DNA of 64,000 nucleotides from Parus major (lineage: Eukaryota > Chordata > Aves > Passeriformes > Paridae), in contig NC_031768.1 in NCBI RefSeq assembly GCF_001522545.3, positions 94,739,669 to 94,803,668 on the forward strand. Direction: 5' to 3'. The notes beneath the pieces are model-generated. The model had not been told where the DNA came from and did not search any database. It saw only the letters and a program-made list of their open reading frames with translations. Of this stretch, positions 12,739-25,100 are shown piece after piece (within the stretch, counting starts at the first letter, position 1; every line of letters starts with the position of its first letter). A program made the position numbers and the translations under genes.

Positions 12739-12829
12739 GCAAGAAATCCCAATCCCTTTTAGCAAAAGTGTTGTTGTCTTTACCGTAGCCTTGAACCAAC
12801 CAAGTACATTGCACTTCTTGAAAATGTCT

Positions 12830-12837
12830 TGACGTCA
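12830..12837. promoter_or_regulatory. Perfect CRE palindrome TGACGTCA near IMPG2 start
   Basis: A full 8-bp cAMP-response element sits 130 bp upstream of the IMPG2 start codon. Its CpG is intact although the surrounding DNA is CpG-poor. CREB/ATF proteins bind this site. It may be a promoter element or lie in the 5' untranslated region, depending on the true transcription start. Confidence 0.5.
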
Positions 12838-15800
12838 CGTATCATTATCTTTGGAGAAAGCATTAGGTAAAAAAAGTCAACCAATTCATCCTGGATCTGT
12901 TCTTTTCAAAGACAGTATTCTGCTTTAGTGAAGAAACAAGAAAAGGTGGTCGAAGTAGACTCCTTGGAGCTAGCAGATGGACTGACACAATTTTTTAATT
13001 TTAATCTGGCCAGCTAAGCTCTTTACCAGGGCTTGTCATACCATTAACAGACAGTCCAAACAAGGACAGCACCTTTCACATTTAATTAACCACACTTTTT
13101 CATTGGCCTTTCAATTTCGGCTCATTTTAAAAATCCTGCTGGCCACAAGACTTCAGGGGGAGCACACTAATCTCCAGTAGAAAGTCTCATGTGTTTTGTT
13201 TTCTGCTCATACAAATATAAACACATATAAATGTATGACTCACTTAAACACCACTGTGTATGTAAACACTGAAGCAACCTCTCTGTGGGACTGTTTCTTC
13301 TGGACAGGGCTGCTGTCGAGTCTGTGCTAAAGGAGAATATCTTGTGCTGTTCCACCACTATCCCAACTGCATCCCAAAAACAGGGCTTCCTCCAAAGACA
13401 AAGCCAGGGCAAGTCATTATGCTTTCACCTCTGTTCAGCTATTACCTGACACAAGCAGCAGCAAGAAGTTAGTACAGACACCTGAAGAGATGATCAGCTA
13501 AGGAAACTGCAGAAAGGACAGAGCACAGGAAAGCAGCAGCACTCTCAGCTCGCTGTGGAAACGTGTATGAAAGCTGCCCTGCAATGGCAGACTGCATTCA
13601 GACCACTAGGAAACCTCCATCAGGGCTGTCTTCTGCATGGTGTTACTCAGGGCTTCCTGGTTACTGTGTTCAGATCAATCTGAACAAACTGCTGGTCTAG
13701 CTGAAGTGACTATTTTTGGTAGTGGTTTCGTGTAAGTATTTCAAAGCTGGATTCCAAGATGTCTATCTGCAAAGCTTTTACACAGAGCTCCTTAGGCAGT
13801 GCAGTGCTCACTTCTCTCTTTTAGCTGCTCTACTGAACTGCCAGCAATTCACATATCGGGAAGTATCAGCAGTATTACACTTACAACACTCACAGGAATC
13901 AAATAAAATTACCTTTGTTTTTATGCTCTGTCTTCTGACATCTAACAGACAATTGCTGATATTTTCCAAAACAGCAACATATTTTCTTTTGTTCTCCCCC
14001 TCCACCCGAAAACTATTAAATTACACTTAAAGCTTACCCACTGAGCTGCTTGAACACCCCCAGTTTTCTTAGAATCAGGTATTTTTGGATCTATCAAACC
14101 ATCACTGCAGTCCTAGTCTGGCTCTGCCAAGCTAACCATGATGCTGGCAGCACCATGCTGGAGCTTTAGGTGGAACAGCACAGAGACAACACTGCACTGG
14201 TGCCCAGGAAACTGTTTGCAAGTCCTATTCAGGATGTCTGGGTAGAGACAGCAACTCCTGAGGCTAGCATGGGTATCTTTACTATGACCCTGGATTCAAC
14301 ACAGAACAGCTTTATTTTTTAATCCTCTGCAGAAACTCATGCTTTCAGTGTCATGAATGTTTCTGCTTGCATTACCCTGCAAAAATGCAATTGGATCAAG
14401 GTTAGAAACACACACTTTATAAAGGCAAAAGCTATCTTACCTCCAGAACACGTGACAACTAATTCCTTTACAGCCAATTTACAGAACACACATACTTAGT
14501 AAAAGTATGAAACCCAGATGTTTTCCTGGAGAGTTTTTTAGATTTACAGTATTGTTGATTCTCTCATCAACAAAGTACTCAAAGGCTCTCATAATGTGAA
14601 GAGTATAAAAACCATCTCTGTCAAATTTTGTTTTCTATGGTATGGTTATGTCAGCTTCCGTGAGATAAAATCTTTTTAAAGTGTAAATTCAGTTTTATAA
14701 ATATTAGTTTGCTGTCAATTTTATAAGTGATATAAGTGATTCAGCACTGAAATGTAGACCTGCAATAGCTGAAAATCTCCTGTAATAGCAAAAGTCATAT
14801 CTAAAAGCACAGCCATTTAGGGCTTCTTAAAATAATCAAAACAACTCTTGCAATATAGTTCCAAAATATTTGTGGAAAAATTCTTTCATTGATTGACAAA
14901 AGCCTTTACAGTAACACATAGTATCAGAAAATGCATAGTTCTTTGGTTTCAGCAGACAAGTTGTATCTGTTCAAAAGTATGCATGAAAAGAATTCTTGCT
15001 AGTTGAGAAAAAAAGGGAAGTATAATTCTAGTTATCTAGAAATCTTCTAGTTCACAACACATCAAGGTCACCCCAGTACCTCCAAAAATAGACAGTTTTC
15101 TGACAGTATTTTTAAGAAGCATGTGTTTTCATATAGCAAATGTGATTAGCTGAACTACAGTTCTCTACAGAGCAATGCTTACTGAGATACTGCTATAGCA
15201 CACATACCATTCTATGTCCCTGTTTTTAAAACACAATTTATTAAAAAAGCTGAATCCACCTACAACAAAAAAAATATCAAATAAAGGAATACTTTAATGA
15301 AAATGCCTCTAATAAAGAGCCACATCATAGCAGATATCCACTATCTCCAAGCTCATGAGGTTCACTCTCCAGAATCTAAATTGTCTCTCATGACTGGATA
15401 CAGAAGCTGACTTTATGGCATTTGACAGGATTCACCAACAAAATTCCCAATCAGTTTAGCAGAGACAATTAGGCTAGACAAAACCTTTTCACTTGTTCAG
15501 TTTCTGTGGTTGCTGTGGCCAGGCATTCACCACTGTCACTTTCTGCTTGTGCTCCTGAAGAGTTCTCTGGTGAACACCTCCCAAGAATAAACAAGTTGTG
15601 GGGCTGTTTAACCCTCCAGCTGACCAAATGTAGCTCACCATAGCCTGTTGTACTGCCACCTCTTCCATCATACAGTAAAGTATTTTCAGTAGAAAAATTA
15701 GGAAGTGAGGACTTATCACACTTATCTATGCTGTCCATGTAATGTAAACTTATTCCCAGCATTCCTCCTTTTCTGAACTGCTGACCATAAATCTCTTACC

Positions 15801-18309
15801 TTGTTCAACAGTCAAAGACAATCCTGGTGTCTGTGCTTCTTTTTGAACTTCAATTTCCAACTTCACTTTGATTGGGCAGAACTATTACTGTTAGTCTTGG
15901 TTTTATTCAATACATTTTCAATTCTGACTTTTCAAGTCTCATGCTACAATTCCTGCTCTTCCATCTGGAAAACTGTCATCTTTTTGTTTGGGTTTCTTTT
16001 TTGAGGGGATGGGGGGGGGATAGGTGCCAGAAGCAATATTCTGCTTCTCTGTCTTCTTTGTCCTAACCAAAATTAAAGTGTTACTACTGAAGCTCTCAAG
16101 TTATTATTTTCTAAGGTGTAGTACTTCCTGAGCACTGCAAGCTCATCTCAGGGTCAAGTTCCAGGAGGCGAGTACCACAAAAGCCCAGATGAACTGCAAT
16201 TAATCCATGCCTGCAATTCCACTAAAACACAGCTGTCCCCTCATACTTAAAAAAATTAACAAAACCCCCAAAATCATATTTGCAGATTCCCTTCTCCAGT
16301 TCTTAATTAAAACTAAATGTCTATATTTATATTTTTCCTGGCAGGTTTGCCTCCTACAAGTTACAAATTTCTCTTCTACCTTGCTTCTTGTGTTGTGCAT
16401 TACCTTAAACAGATCTCCTTGACTCAGATATCTTCATGGAAGCCATTTTCTGGTCCCACAAAGATAGAATGCACAGGGACATTCAAATACAACTGATTGC
16501 CTTGAAACAAAAATTACACAGCTTAGGGTAAAGAGCCTTACAGTTTGCTTTGAAATACCCTGTCACTCCACTATTTCAGTTAAAGAGGGCTTAATAGAGG
16601 AAATGGAAATGCAAGAGATGTGCAAGAAGGTCCCTGAGTCGATCTGGTTAAAAAGTTAACCAGTTTGGGGAGTTCCAGCAAGTAAAAAGGAAGAATGAAG
16701 ATACCTGGAATGTAGTTTCTTGCACAGACACTCCTAGCATTTACCACAAATCTGGTAAATGCAAATGGCTGGACATGGGGTGGGTTGTGGCTGATGGTCC
16801 CATAATCACTGGGGGAGACATTTGGGTTAAGACACACATACTGTGTATATACCTCAAAAGCAGTCAGATGGTCTATCTTACACTGAACTTGTGGGTTATT
16901 TGTAGCAGCTGGGAAAAGAATGGTAACAACCACAGTCAGCAACTTCTGGAGATAATTTTAATATCAAATGCATTGACATTCTCATAGCACGTATGTAAGA
17001 AATCTAAAAAGGCAATCCTTTCGTGTTATAAAATCAATTTAGAAAATTGCATACATTTTGTTTTTAAATATCTATAAACCAGTCAATCTAAAAAAGAACC
17101 AATTGCTTAGTGGTAAAACCTAACTTTGCCGTAAGAAAAACCCCAAACTCTTTTTTATAAGGGAACACTGAAAATATTATTCAATTAAGAAAGGGAACAT
17201 ATTTCTGCATTTTATCTTTTGTTTTACAATAAATACACTTAATTGTTCTTGTAAGTAATGCTGGTGCTGTGATTTAGGTGCAGAAGGACACAACTCTGGA
17301 ATGAGAAGAAAGATGCTGGGAGGCAGGGGAAGAAGGGGCAGTGACAAACTACAGAATTAAACTAGAAACCAAGACAAGAAACATACAGTCATTGCACAAG
17401 GCTGCTCACAGCTATACAGAAGGTAACTGTGCTCAGCAAATTGTTGTTTCAAAATTGTCTCTCTCCCCCAGAAAAAATGCTTCCTGGTTTGAGAAACAAA
17501 AGGGGGGTGGAGGGGTGTTGGATGACTGTACAGAACCTGAAATAATAACTGGATTCTCCAAATACCAGGTTTCAGAGCTGTCTTGAGGGAAGGGGCCCTG
17601 AGAATTTTGCTATGACATAAAAATGCTCACATCTTTGGGTTGCCCTCAATTTTTATTTTAACTCTACTGTACTTCCAGGTTTAAGAGCTCTGTTTTTGTA
17701 GACTATTTTATGACACAGGTGGTTTTGGTGGCTATCTGATACAGTCCTTTTGAAGGGTCATGACACTTAAGTATACTTATGGGGGGAAAAGTAGAAAGCA
17801 TCATTCTAGAACAGTCACCTTCTATCATGCAGTGAGTACAGAAAAAAGTGCACACATCAAAATGTGATCACTGTTCAAGGAAAAGCTACATAAATACAAG
17901 TTAAGACAGTGATGAACTTGTGATAGTTTATCAAATCAAGTCTGAGTTCAAACACTCAATATTCAGTCCTCTTTACTGAATTCTCCTGAGCAAGGTACAA
18001 ATCCTGTTTCTCTTATATGTAAATCATATATCTTAATGACCTTATTTTCAGTAAAGCACCTCAGACTTTTGAGGTTGTTAAGCCACAGCCTGCTTGCCTT
18101 GCTAATGCAGGTGATGTCTTAAGATTTGTAGGAATTATTCCCCAAAATCAGGTGAACAGTGTTAAGAGTCTACTGCCTACACATACTGTACTGGTATGTA
18201 CTCTGAGAGCAAGTTTGCTTCTAAAATCTGCTAAGGAAAAAAAAACAAACTTAAAAGCAAATACACTCCTGACTTTGAAGTATTTTGTCACTCTCAAACA
18301 AATGTCTTC

Positions 18310-18966
18310 CACTTGTGGAAACACACTTTTATTAAAATGCTAGGAAGGGGGAAAATATTTTTTAAAAAAATCATGAAAACTTATCAGCCTCAAATCTTGG
18401 CAGAATTTTCTGACACATGCAGATTACTTCTGTTTATAATCAGAAACAAAACAAAAAATACATCTCCAAAGAGAGTCAATATAAAAGCCTTAAAGTAAAA
18501 CAATACATAGTATTCATTCTGTCTGTATCAGCTGGAAATCAAGACACAATATAGGATCCAGATCCTGTCTTCAGGCATGACTCCTACAGGATCATTTAGG
18601 TTTATACAGAATTATAAAGAGCAGGCTCCAAAAGACAAAAGTATTTTTACATCTTTGAAGCTGTACCTGTAAGCAGATTTCATATTCCAACACTCAACTA
18701 GTAATCCATATGCACTGGCTTTAACTTACATATTTACATTCTTATCTACACCTTCTCCTTTCCCCCTTCCAGCATTGTAAGACCACACAACACCAGTGGA
18801 AAAAAAATAAAAATTTTTAAATAAATACATGCTGAACAAAAAGTACTCCTTATGCCTTTTCTTTTTTTCCTTCATTGCAAGGCAGGGAGAGACCAAACAT
18901 CACTAAGCAGAGTTCCAGTTATTTTATACAGCTGTGTCCTTTGCCAGGACTGCCTCATTAGATTTA
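18310..18966 (-). other. SENP7: SENP7 3' untranslated region (extent uncertain)
   Basis: Sequence after the SENP7 stop codon. An AATAAA overlaps the stop itself (minus strand, plus 18,963-18,968), which is too close to be the only signal unless the 3' UTR is extremely short. The next AATAAA on this strand is at 18,328-18,333, followed at once by a GT-rich AGTGTGTTT. I use that as the tentative end. Confidence 0.4.
18328..18333 (-). terminator. SENP7: Candidate SENP7 polyadenylation signal AATAAA
   Basis: Canonical hexamer on the minus strand about 640 bp past the stop codon, with a GT-rich element just downstream. Other signals further left cannot be excluded. Confidence 0.35.
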
Positions 18967-19104
18967 TTAGCTGCTGCTGCCACTTTGCTGTTGAAAGTGC
19001 AGTTGCAAGATCAGGTCTCGAATTTCTTCTCTTTTGTTTCTGATCAGCTGACGAGGGAACCAATTCTCCAGATGAAGTGGTTGTTCAAAATTAACTATGG
19101 GATT
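18967..19104 (-). CDS. SENP7: SENP7 coding exon 23 (last), C-terminus and stop
   Basis: Acceptor …TTACCAG then [10 protein letters not shown], ending FQQQSGSSS and TAA at 18,969-18,967. These 45 residues (1034-1078) form the last helix and strand of the protease fold, after the catalytic cysteine. The ending matches the mammalian SENP7 C-terminus closely. Confidence 0.97.
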   Translation of the reverse strand, partial: NPIVNFEQPLHLENWFPRQLIRNKREEIRDLILQLHFQQQSGSSS

Positions 19105-22100
19105 CTGGTAAGAGAAAAAGGAATATTTATGGAATGAATTTACTTACACAAGTTTCAGAAAGAATTTCAAACCCTTCCCCTGCTGCTGAGATCAAGAAGG
19201 CACAAACAAGTTTCCATACAGGACTGACAGCCTTCAAAGTAAAACTGCAGTTCCTTCATCGTGCCCTTACCAAAAGGTACTCATGGTAAACACTGAACAG
19301 GTTATCATCATTCTCCTAAAGACACATCAGTATTAACACACATTTAAGGCAGATTTCATGTATTTTGACAAAGTAGCCATACTTTTGATATCTAACAAGG
19401 AACAGATGCATTTTAGTCACAAAACGCATAATTACAATCACACTATAGCCAAGAATCGAGCATACAGTGGTTAAGCATGCTGAGATTTTGTTGTCTCAAG
19501 CATGTGTCTTTTTTTGTCATGAAAAGAAAATAGAAGACAACAAAAAAGTGAGAATACTGATAACAGTTTTAGCAGGACATGAGAAGGGAAGAATTTGGAA
19601 CAAAAGAAGATAGCAAAATGAAATAGCTGAGAGACGCTGGCAGACTTGGTAGTTTAGACCACAACATCACATCTGACTTGCCAAAACAAATTTTTTTTCT
19701 TCTTTCCCTCTTCACTCTTTTGCCATGCTTATATTTCACTTTCTCCTTCCTTTGAATGACGTAATTGATGATAAATTGACACAGTAAAGAACACATCATG
19801 TTTTGCAGTCTATGAGTCCTGGAATATTTAGGACACGTTACAACCACCTTGTCCCAAGCCTTGCTTCTTCAAGAAGTCCCTATTAGTTAGAGAATGGGCA
19901 GTTCAAAAGCTTTGGCAAATAATTTCATTTTCCACCTACACAAGAGCTCAACTCATCTATTACAGAATCAAAGAATGGTTGGAGATAGAAGAAACTTCTG
20001 GAGTTTTATATCCCCAACCAGACTTTCCTGGATTCCAGCAGAGCAGCTCTCCTCATCGAGTCACCTGTCATTTGGTCAGGAACTCTCCAGGAAGCTGTCA
20101 GGGTAATGTCACCCAACGGGTCCAATGTCTTTAAATGTGAGGCTACTTTTACCTGTCCAAAGGTGTTCTTGTTCTTCCTGATCAGGTGGTTGACAGCAGA
20201 TGCCCACTGCTGTGTCACCCATGGTACTCTGCTCTTTAGTCACTACCCAGAACCTCTCAGATGGCTCCTCAGCCAGCCCTAGGCATAGATCCATGCATTC
20301 CAGCTGACTCATGTGAAGGACAACTCTGCCTCCTTGTGTTCTGTGCCAGTGCTTCCCAAAGAGCCAGTATCCATCCATAGCACTCCTGCTGGACACGTGA
20401 TGTATCCAACAACATCCCCATGACCTGGACAAGATCACAGCAGGCAACTGCACACGGAGTTCCAATCTCTGCACCCTCCCTCAGCGCGTGTACCCGTGTA
20501 CAGGTGCTTTGGAACAGCAACCTGTTCTCTACAGCAGAAAATCCTGTCCACTGCCCAAGGCCTCACACAAGGCTTTGCACACACAGGAATCTCAGAGAAT
20601 GCAAACCACACGCATCAGGTGTCAGACAATCAGAACCATTTTAAGGACAGAGCAAAAGGCAGTGTGCTGATCAAAGGGAGGAAGACTTGGGGACACCCTC
20701 AAAGACAGTGTCTGAAGCCCAGAATCTGAAGATATTTAAAGGCACATGCTGAAAAAGATGCTCCCTTAGCTATACACATTCCCTTTTAACAATTTCCTCT
20801 CTTCCTCTCTCTGCAGAAGCTGCTGCCTGCAGACCTCACTCAGAGACCAATGCACAGGCTGACGAAGTTTTAGATACTGCAAGAAGAGATGAAAAGATAT
20901 TTTTGTACCATCTGTAGGGCAGGAGTGCATACACTAACAGGCTCCAAATATACACAAATAGTCAGGAATACTGCATGCTTCAATATAAAAGCAACATGAA
21001 GCTACAAAGTCAGAAACATTTGAGGATAGACACATATGAGAAGCCAGTCAGACAGACCCCTGCCATTACTTAAGAATGGGTTTCATCTCCTCTTTCTCAA
21101 ATGGCTTTGACACGACTTCACAGTTTTTTGGTGTATGGCCATTTTACTCAGTAAAATGGGTTTTTGTGGTTTAAGGTATTTGGGGGGAAGAGGAAGGTAG
21201 TTTGCATTTGTACCTGAAAGAAGCTTTCCACATACTGCAGTAAATAGACACCACAATCACTGCTGTTATCTTGTTTAGGCACTCTGGGAGACAGGTCAAT
21301 CATTGTTGATTTACTGAATTCCCTATGTGTTTTTCGTTTAGCTTCCCATTCCACTTCAAGGTACCTACAAAAGAAAGTAAACAGTTTAAATACTTGAGAA
21401 ATAACTCCCAAGCTCAATGCCTTTTGGAACACTACTCAAGGTTGTTCCAAAGCTGGCCAAAAAACTTAGATAGCTTTAGCCAAATTATTTCACCAAATTT
21501 GCCGAAGAAATTCATGTACTATTTCCACTATCCAGTTTCTATTGCACTCAGAGGCATTTCTACCACATAATAGGCAATATACAAAACAAATATGCATGAT
21601 GTCATTTAAAATCAGCTCCTTCTGCAGTGTTTCTACAAGCTATTAGGATACTAGGACAATTTTATACCTTAACTAAAGGAATAATTTTCTTGGCTATCAC
21701 ACACTTTTCCTGGGTTCATTCTAAGAGGCCAGCAGTGCTTTTTCAACCTAAGCAAACCACTAAAGCCCTGCTTAAACAGCTGACAAAAAACTTCAGTTAC
21801 AATTGCACCAGTATAACCCTTGCAATCTAATAGTCCACAAGGCATTTAAAACCTTAGAAAAGCTCTTCTGTAGTGATTAGGACTTCTTTGTCAGGGTTTT
21901 CTATTGTTCTCAAGCTTCAGTAGCAACTCGCCCCACATTCAGGGCTGACTGCTGATTTTAGAGATGGGATGGAAAACCTAAAGATCTGGTTTTCAAAGGC
22001 AATAGTTACCTGTATTTTTCTCCTAGCTTTAGCTAGACTTACAAAGTCTCAGAATCAAACATAAGCTCTGACTTAAGAGAATAAATACAGGCATTAAGTC

Positions 22101-25100
22101 AGACCTTGTGTTTGATTTCAAATTTGATAAAATGATAAACCATTTGATCAAATGATAAAAGCCCCAAGTACTTGCAGTCATGTGAATAAAAATACATATA
22201 GAACACTTAAAACAGCTTTTGGGGAAAATGTCAACTGTGAAAAGGCACCAAATGTGAAACAATTCAAAGACTAAGACATTTCAGTGAAGCACATTTCCTA
22301 GAAACTGCACGAACCTATGACTGTAGACTTTCTAATTCATTTGTTTGAGCCTGACCACTGCCCAAAACACAACCAAAATCAACTCAGGGAAAAGAAGATG
22401 TCATAGAATCCCTGCATAAGTTTCCTTAAATTTCTGCTTCCAGGGTGTAACTGGAAATTGACAGAATAAGAGGTTTACTTCCAAAACTCCCTTTATCTCA
22501 CAACTCCACAGGTCTTCACTTGTTTTCTTACTTTTTTGTGACATCTCTCTAAACTCCAAGAAACCCCAATCTGCAATTTCAACCTCAGGAGTGGCTCAAA
22601 GAATACTGCACTAAAATAATACATCCCACAGAGATTTTTTTTCAATAAATAAAAAGACAGAAATTGCTATTTCAGTCTTCTTCCCGAGACACATGGCAGG
22701 GAGGCCTCTCTATTTAGGGAAAAGATGGTTTCACAAAAATTTCTACATCTCATCTAAACTTTACATAGCATTTTGATGAATTTACTTTTACAAGAAGGTG
22801 GTGCTATTTAGTTTACAGGTTTTTGTACCTTTCCATGAAAGGAATAGCAAAGAAAACAGAAAGAACAATTGCATTTAGCTTCAGATATTTAACAATTTTT
22901 TAGAAGTTGTTGATAGGCATTAAAGTCATTAGAAGTGTGTAAAAGTACTGAAAGTTTTTATTACATTCTTCCAATACTCACATACTTTTCATAGAATAGA
23001 AAATTGATTATATTTTTACACTTTTCAAAATAAATACCATTCCACTACAACTCTGCTGACACAGCAAGATTTTAGACAGCTTCAGTCTAGTTTCTGCATT
23101 TTTGCACATCGGAATGGATTTAACACTAATTATGTAAGTGTCATGAGAAAAACGATCCCCTAGAAAATGATCATTCAGGTTTCAAAGTATTCATTTCATT
23201 AGTTTTCATTTTAAATGTTTTTCTACCCTTAAAAACACCTTCAGTTACTAGACTAGATGGGATAAATCCTCCCTCCACAAAAACAACACTAGCAAGAATC
23301 TCTGTTTTTCTTTTTTCTCCACTCTCTACTTCAGTTTTTGCACCATATGTGGGTTGCAGAATATAGGCTTTTCATGGAAGCCTCTGTATTATAATTACAA
23401 TTTCCTTAGTCATGACTCTTCATGGATTTTCCTTTAGCATTAGAAATATACAGTTTTCTAGACAAACTTATTTTGTATATAGTAATTTGACCAACAGCAT
23501 CTACTGCTACAAGACAGAAACTGTAATTACTTACTCTCTCAAAACCTGAACTGTTTTCTGCACAGAACATGCTTTCAAGGAGTCTAAGATGAGAATACAA
23601 GGCCTGTACACAACAAAAACAAAAACAAGTCATTTCAGTCTTTCATCACCAACACTACTGAAGAAAGTATTTTGTTTGCATACAGCCTACCCAAGAGTAT
23701 CAATATCTGAACCAATGTGGTACAGACAAATGAACAAGTACCTACAGCTGTGATTTTATGACAATACCTGAATTACTACAGAATTTCATAATTTAATGTT
23801 ACAATACTAGAAAGAAAACAGAAACATACCTTTTACATATCTGCTTTTTGGAATTACTTAGGGAGATCTGAGATAAGAAAAAAAATAAATCTTAAAAACC
23901 AACATCAATTATCAACTCTAAGATCTTCATAAATTAAAAGGTAGTTAGAGAAGCTAATTTCAGAAAGGTAGAAACTGATAAATCAATTTTAAAAACAAGT
24001 GAAATCATAGCAGAGCAAATAGGTAAGCAAAAGAGGACAATGCTAGTTTAAAATGCCTTGCACATGCTGCAGGCCATGCAAACATCAATAACTACTGCAA
24101 AAAGATGATGCAAAATCCCTTGGTCAACTCTCACAGCCTTTAGAAATTCAGTAATATATTTTCTTTATCAATACAAAAAGGAACTTACTTTAGAAATAGC
24201 TGAATATAGTACTGAAGCAGAAGCAGCAATTTCATTGCCCCCTAGTACAAAAGAATAAATTAAAAAAAAAAGTTAAGAAAATAATGCCTAAACAAAGTAT
24301 TTTTATTTTCAAGTTTATGATTATTAGTATTCAAAATACGAAAGTAAAGAACTAATTTATAAACAAAATTTTCACATTCCCTTCGGAATCCTGAAATACC
24401 AGAGCTACCAAAGGTCTTCCCTCCTGCTAAAATTCCTACTGAAACCGAACCACTTTCCAATCATTCCTCATTTTCCATGTCTCTCCCAGTGTTTTCCAGA
24501 GTTGTATAAAACTTGCAGTCCTCACACTGCGTGGGTGCATAAAAACATACTACATCAGTCTGGAAGTTTTAGAAATCATCTTTCACATAATTTCCTTCCT
24601 TCAAGGACTAAGACACTTAGAACTGTTTATGGCTTGACATGACTTTCTCCTAGATGACGTACCTTTAGAGAATAAACTTCTGTTACCATCTGTCTCCTCC
24701 TCATCCTTGAAGAGCACGGAACCAGCTCTAGTGTTCTCACTCTCTGGCTCAAGTGGAGACTGCTGAGGCTGGTGAGATAATGAATTCTGATGGGGACACT
24801 CCTCATATACAGCTTCTTCTAACCAAGGAAAACAGATAACTGCAATGTACCAATGAGACCTGCCCAGCAGTGAGGAGAGGGAGGAAAAAATGTCAAAACT
24901 CTGTAACATTTGGTTCTGAAAAGGCTATGGAAAGCTTTTACAATATTGAGAGCTTGTGGACAACTGTTCTGTGACACACAACCATCGTTGCCACGTTCTC
25001 TTCATGGCAAGTCATACTAATCCTCTCCCTCATTTTTTTACTTTGCACTGTGGCATAACAGCAAAAATAACTATCAATTCCATTAATTTTTAATATTTAA

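Larger units (their letters stand above)
12701..18309. other. Intergenic region between SENP7 and IMPG2
   Basis: About 5.6 kb between the possible SENP7 3' end and the IMPG2 start. It must hold the IMPG2 promoter. The rest is unique AT-rich DNA with short homopolymers. Open frames at 13,716-14,030 and 15,469-15,762 have no recognisable family or splice context, and I do not call them genes. Confidence 0.6.

Noticed and set aside
15469..15762. 97-codon open frame between SENP7 and IMPG2
   Set aside because: A second overlapping frame is equally open and neither matches a family I know. It has no splice or promoter support.
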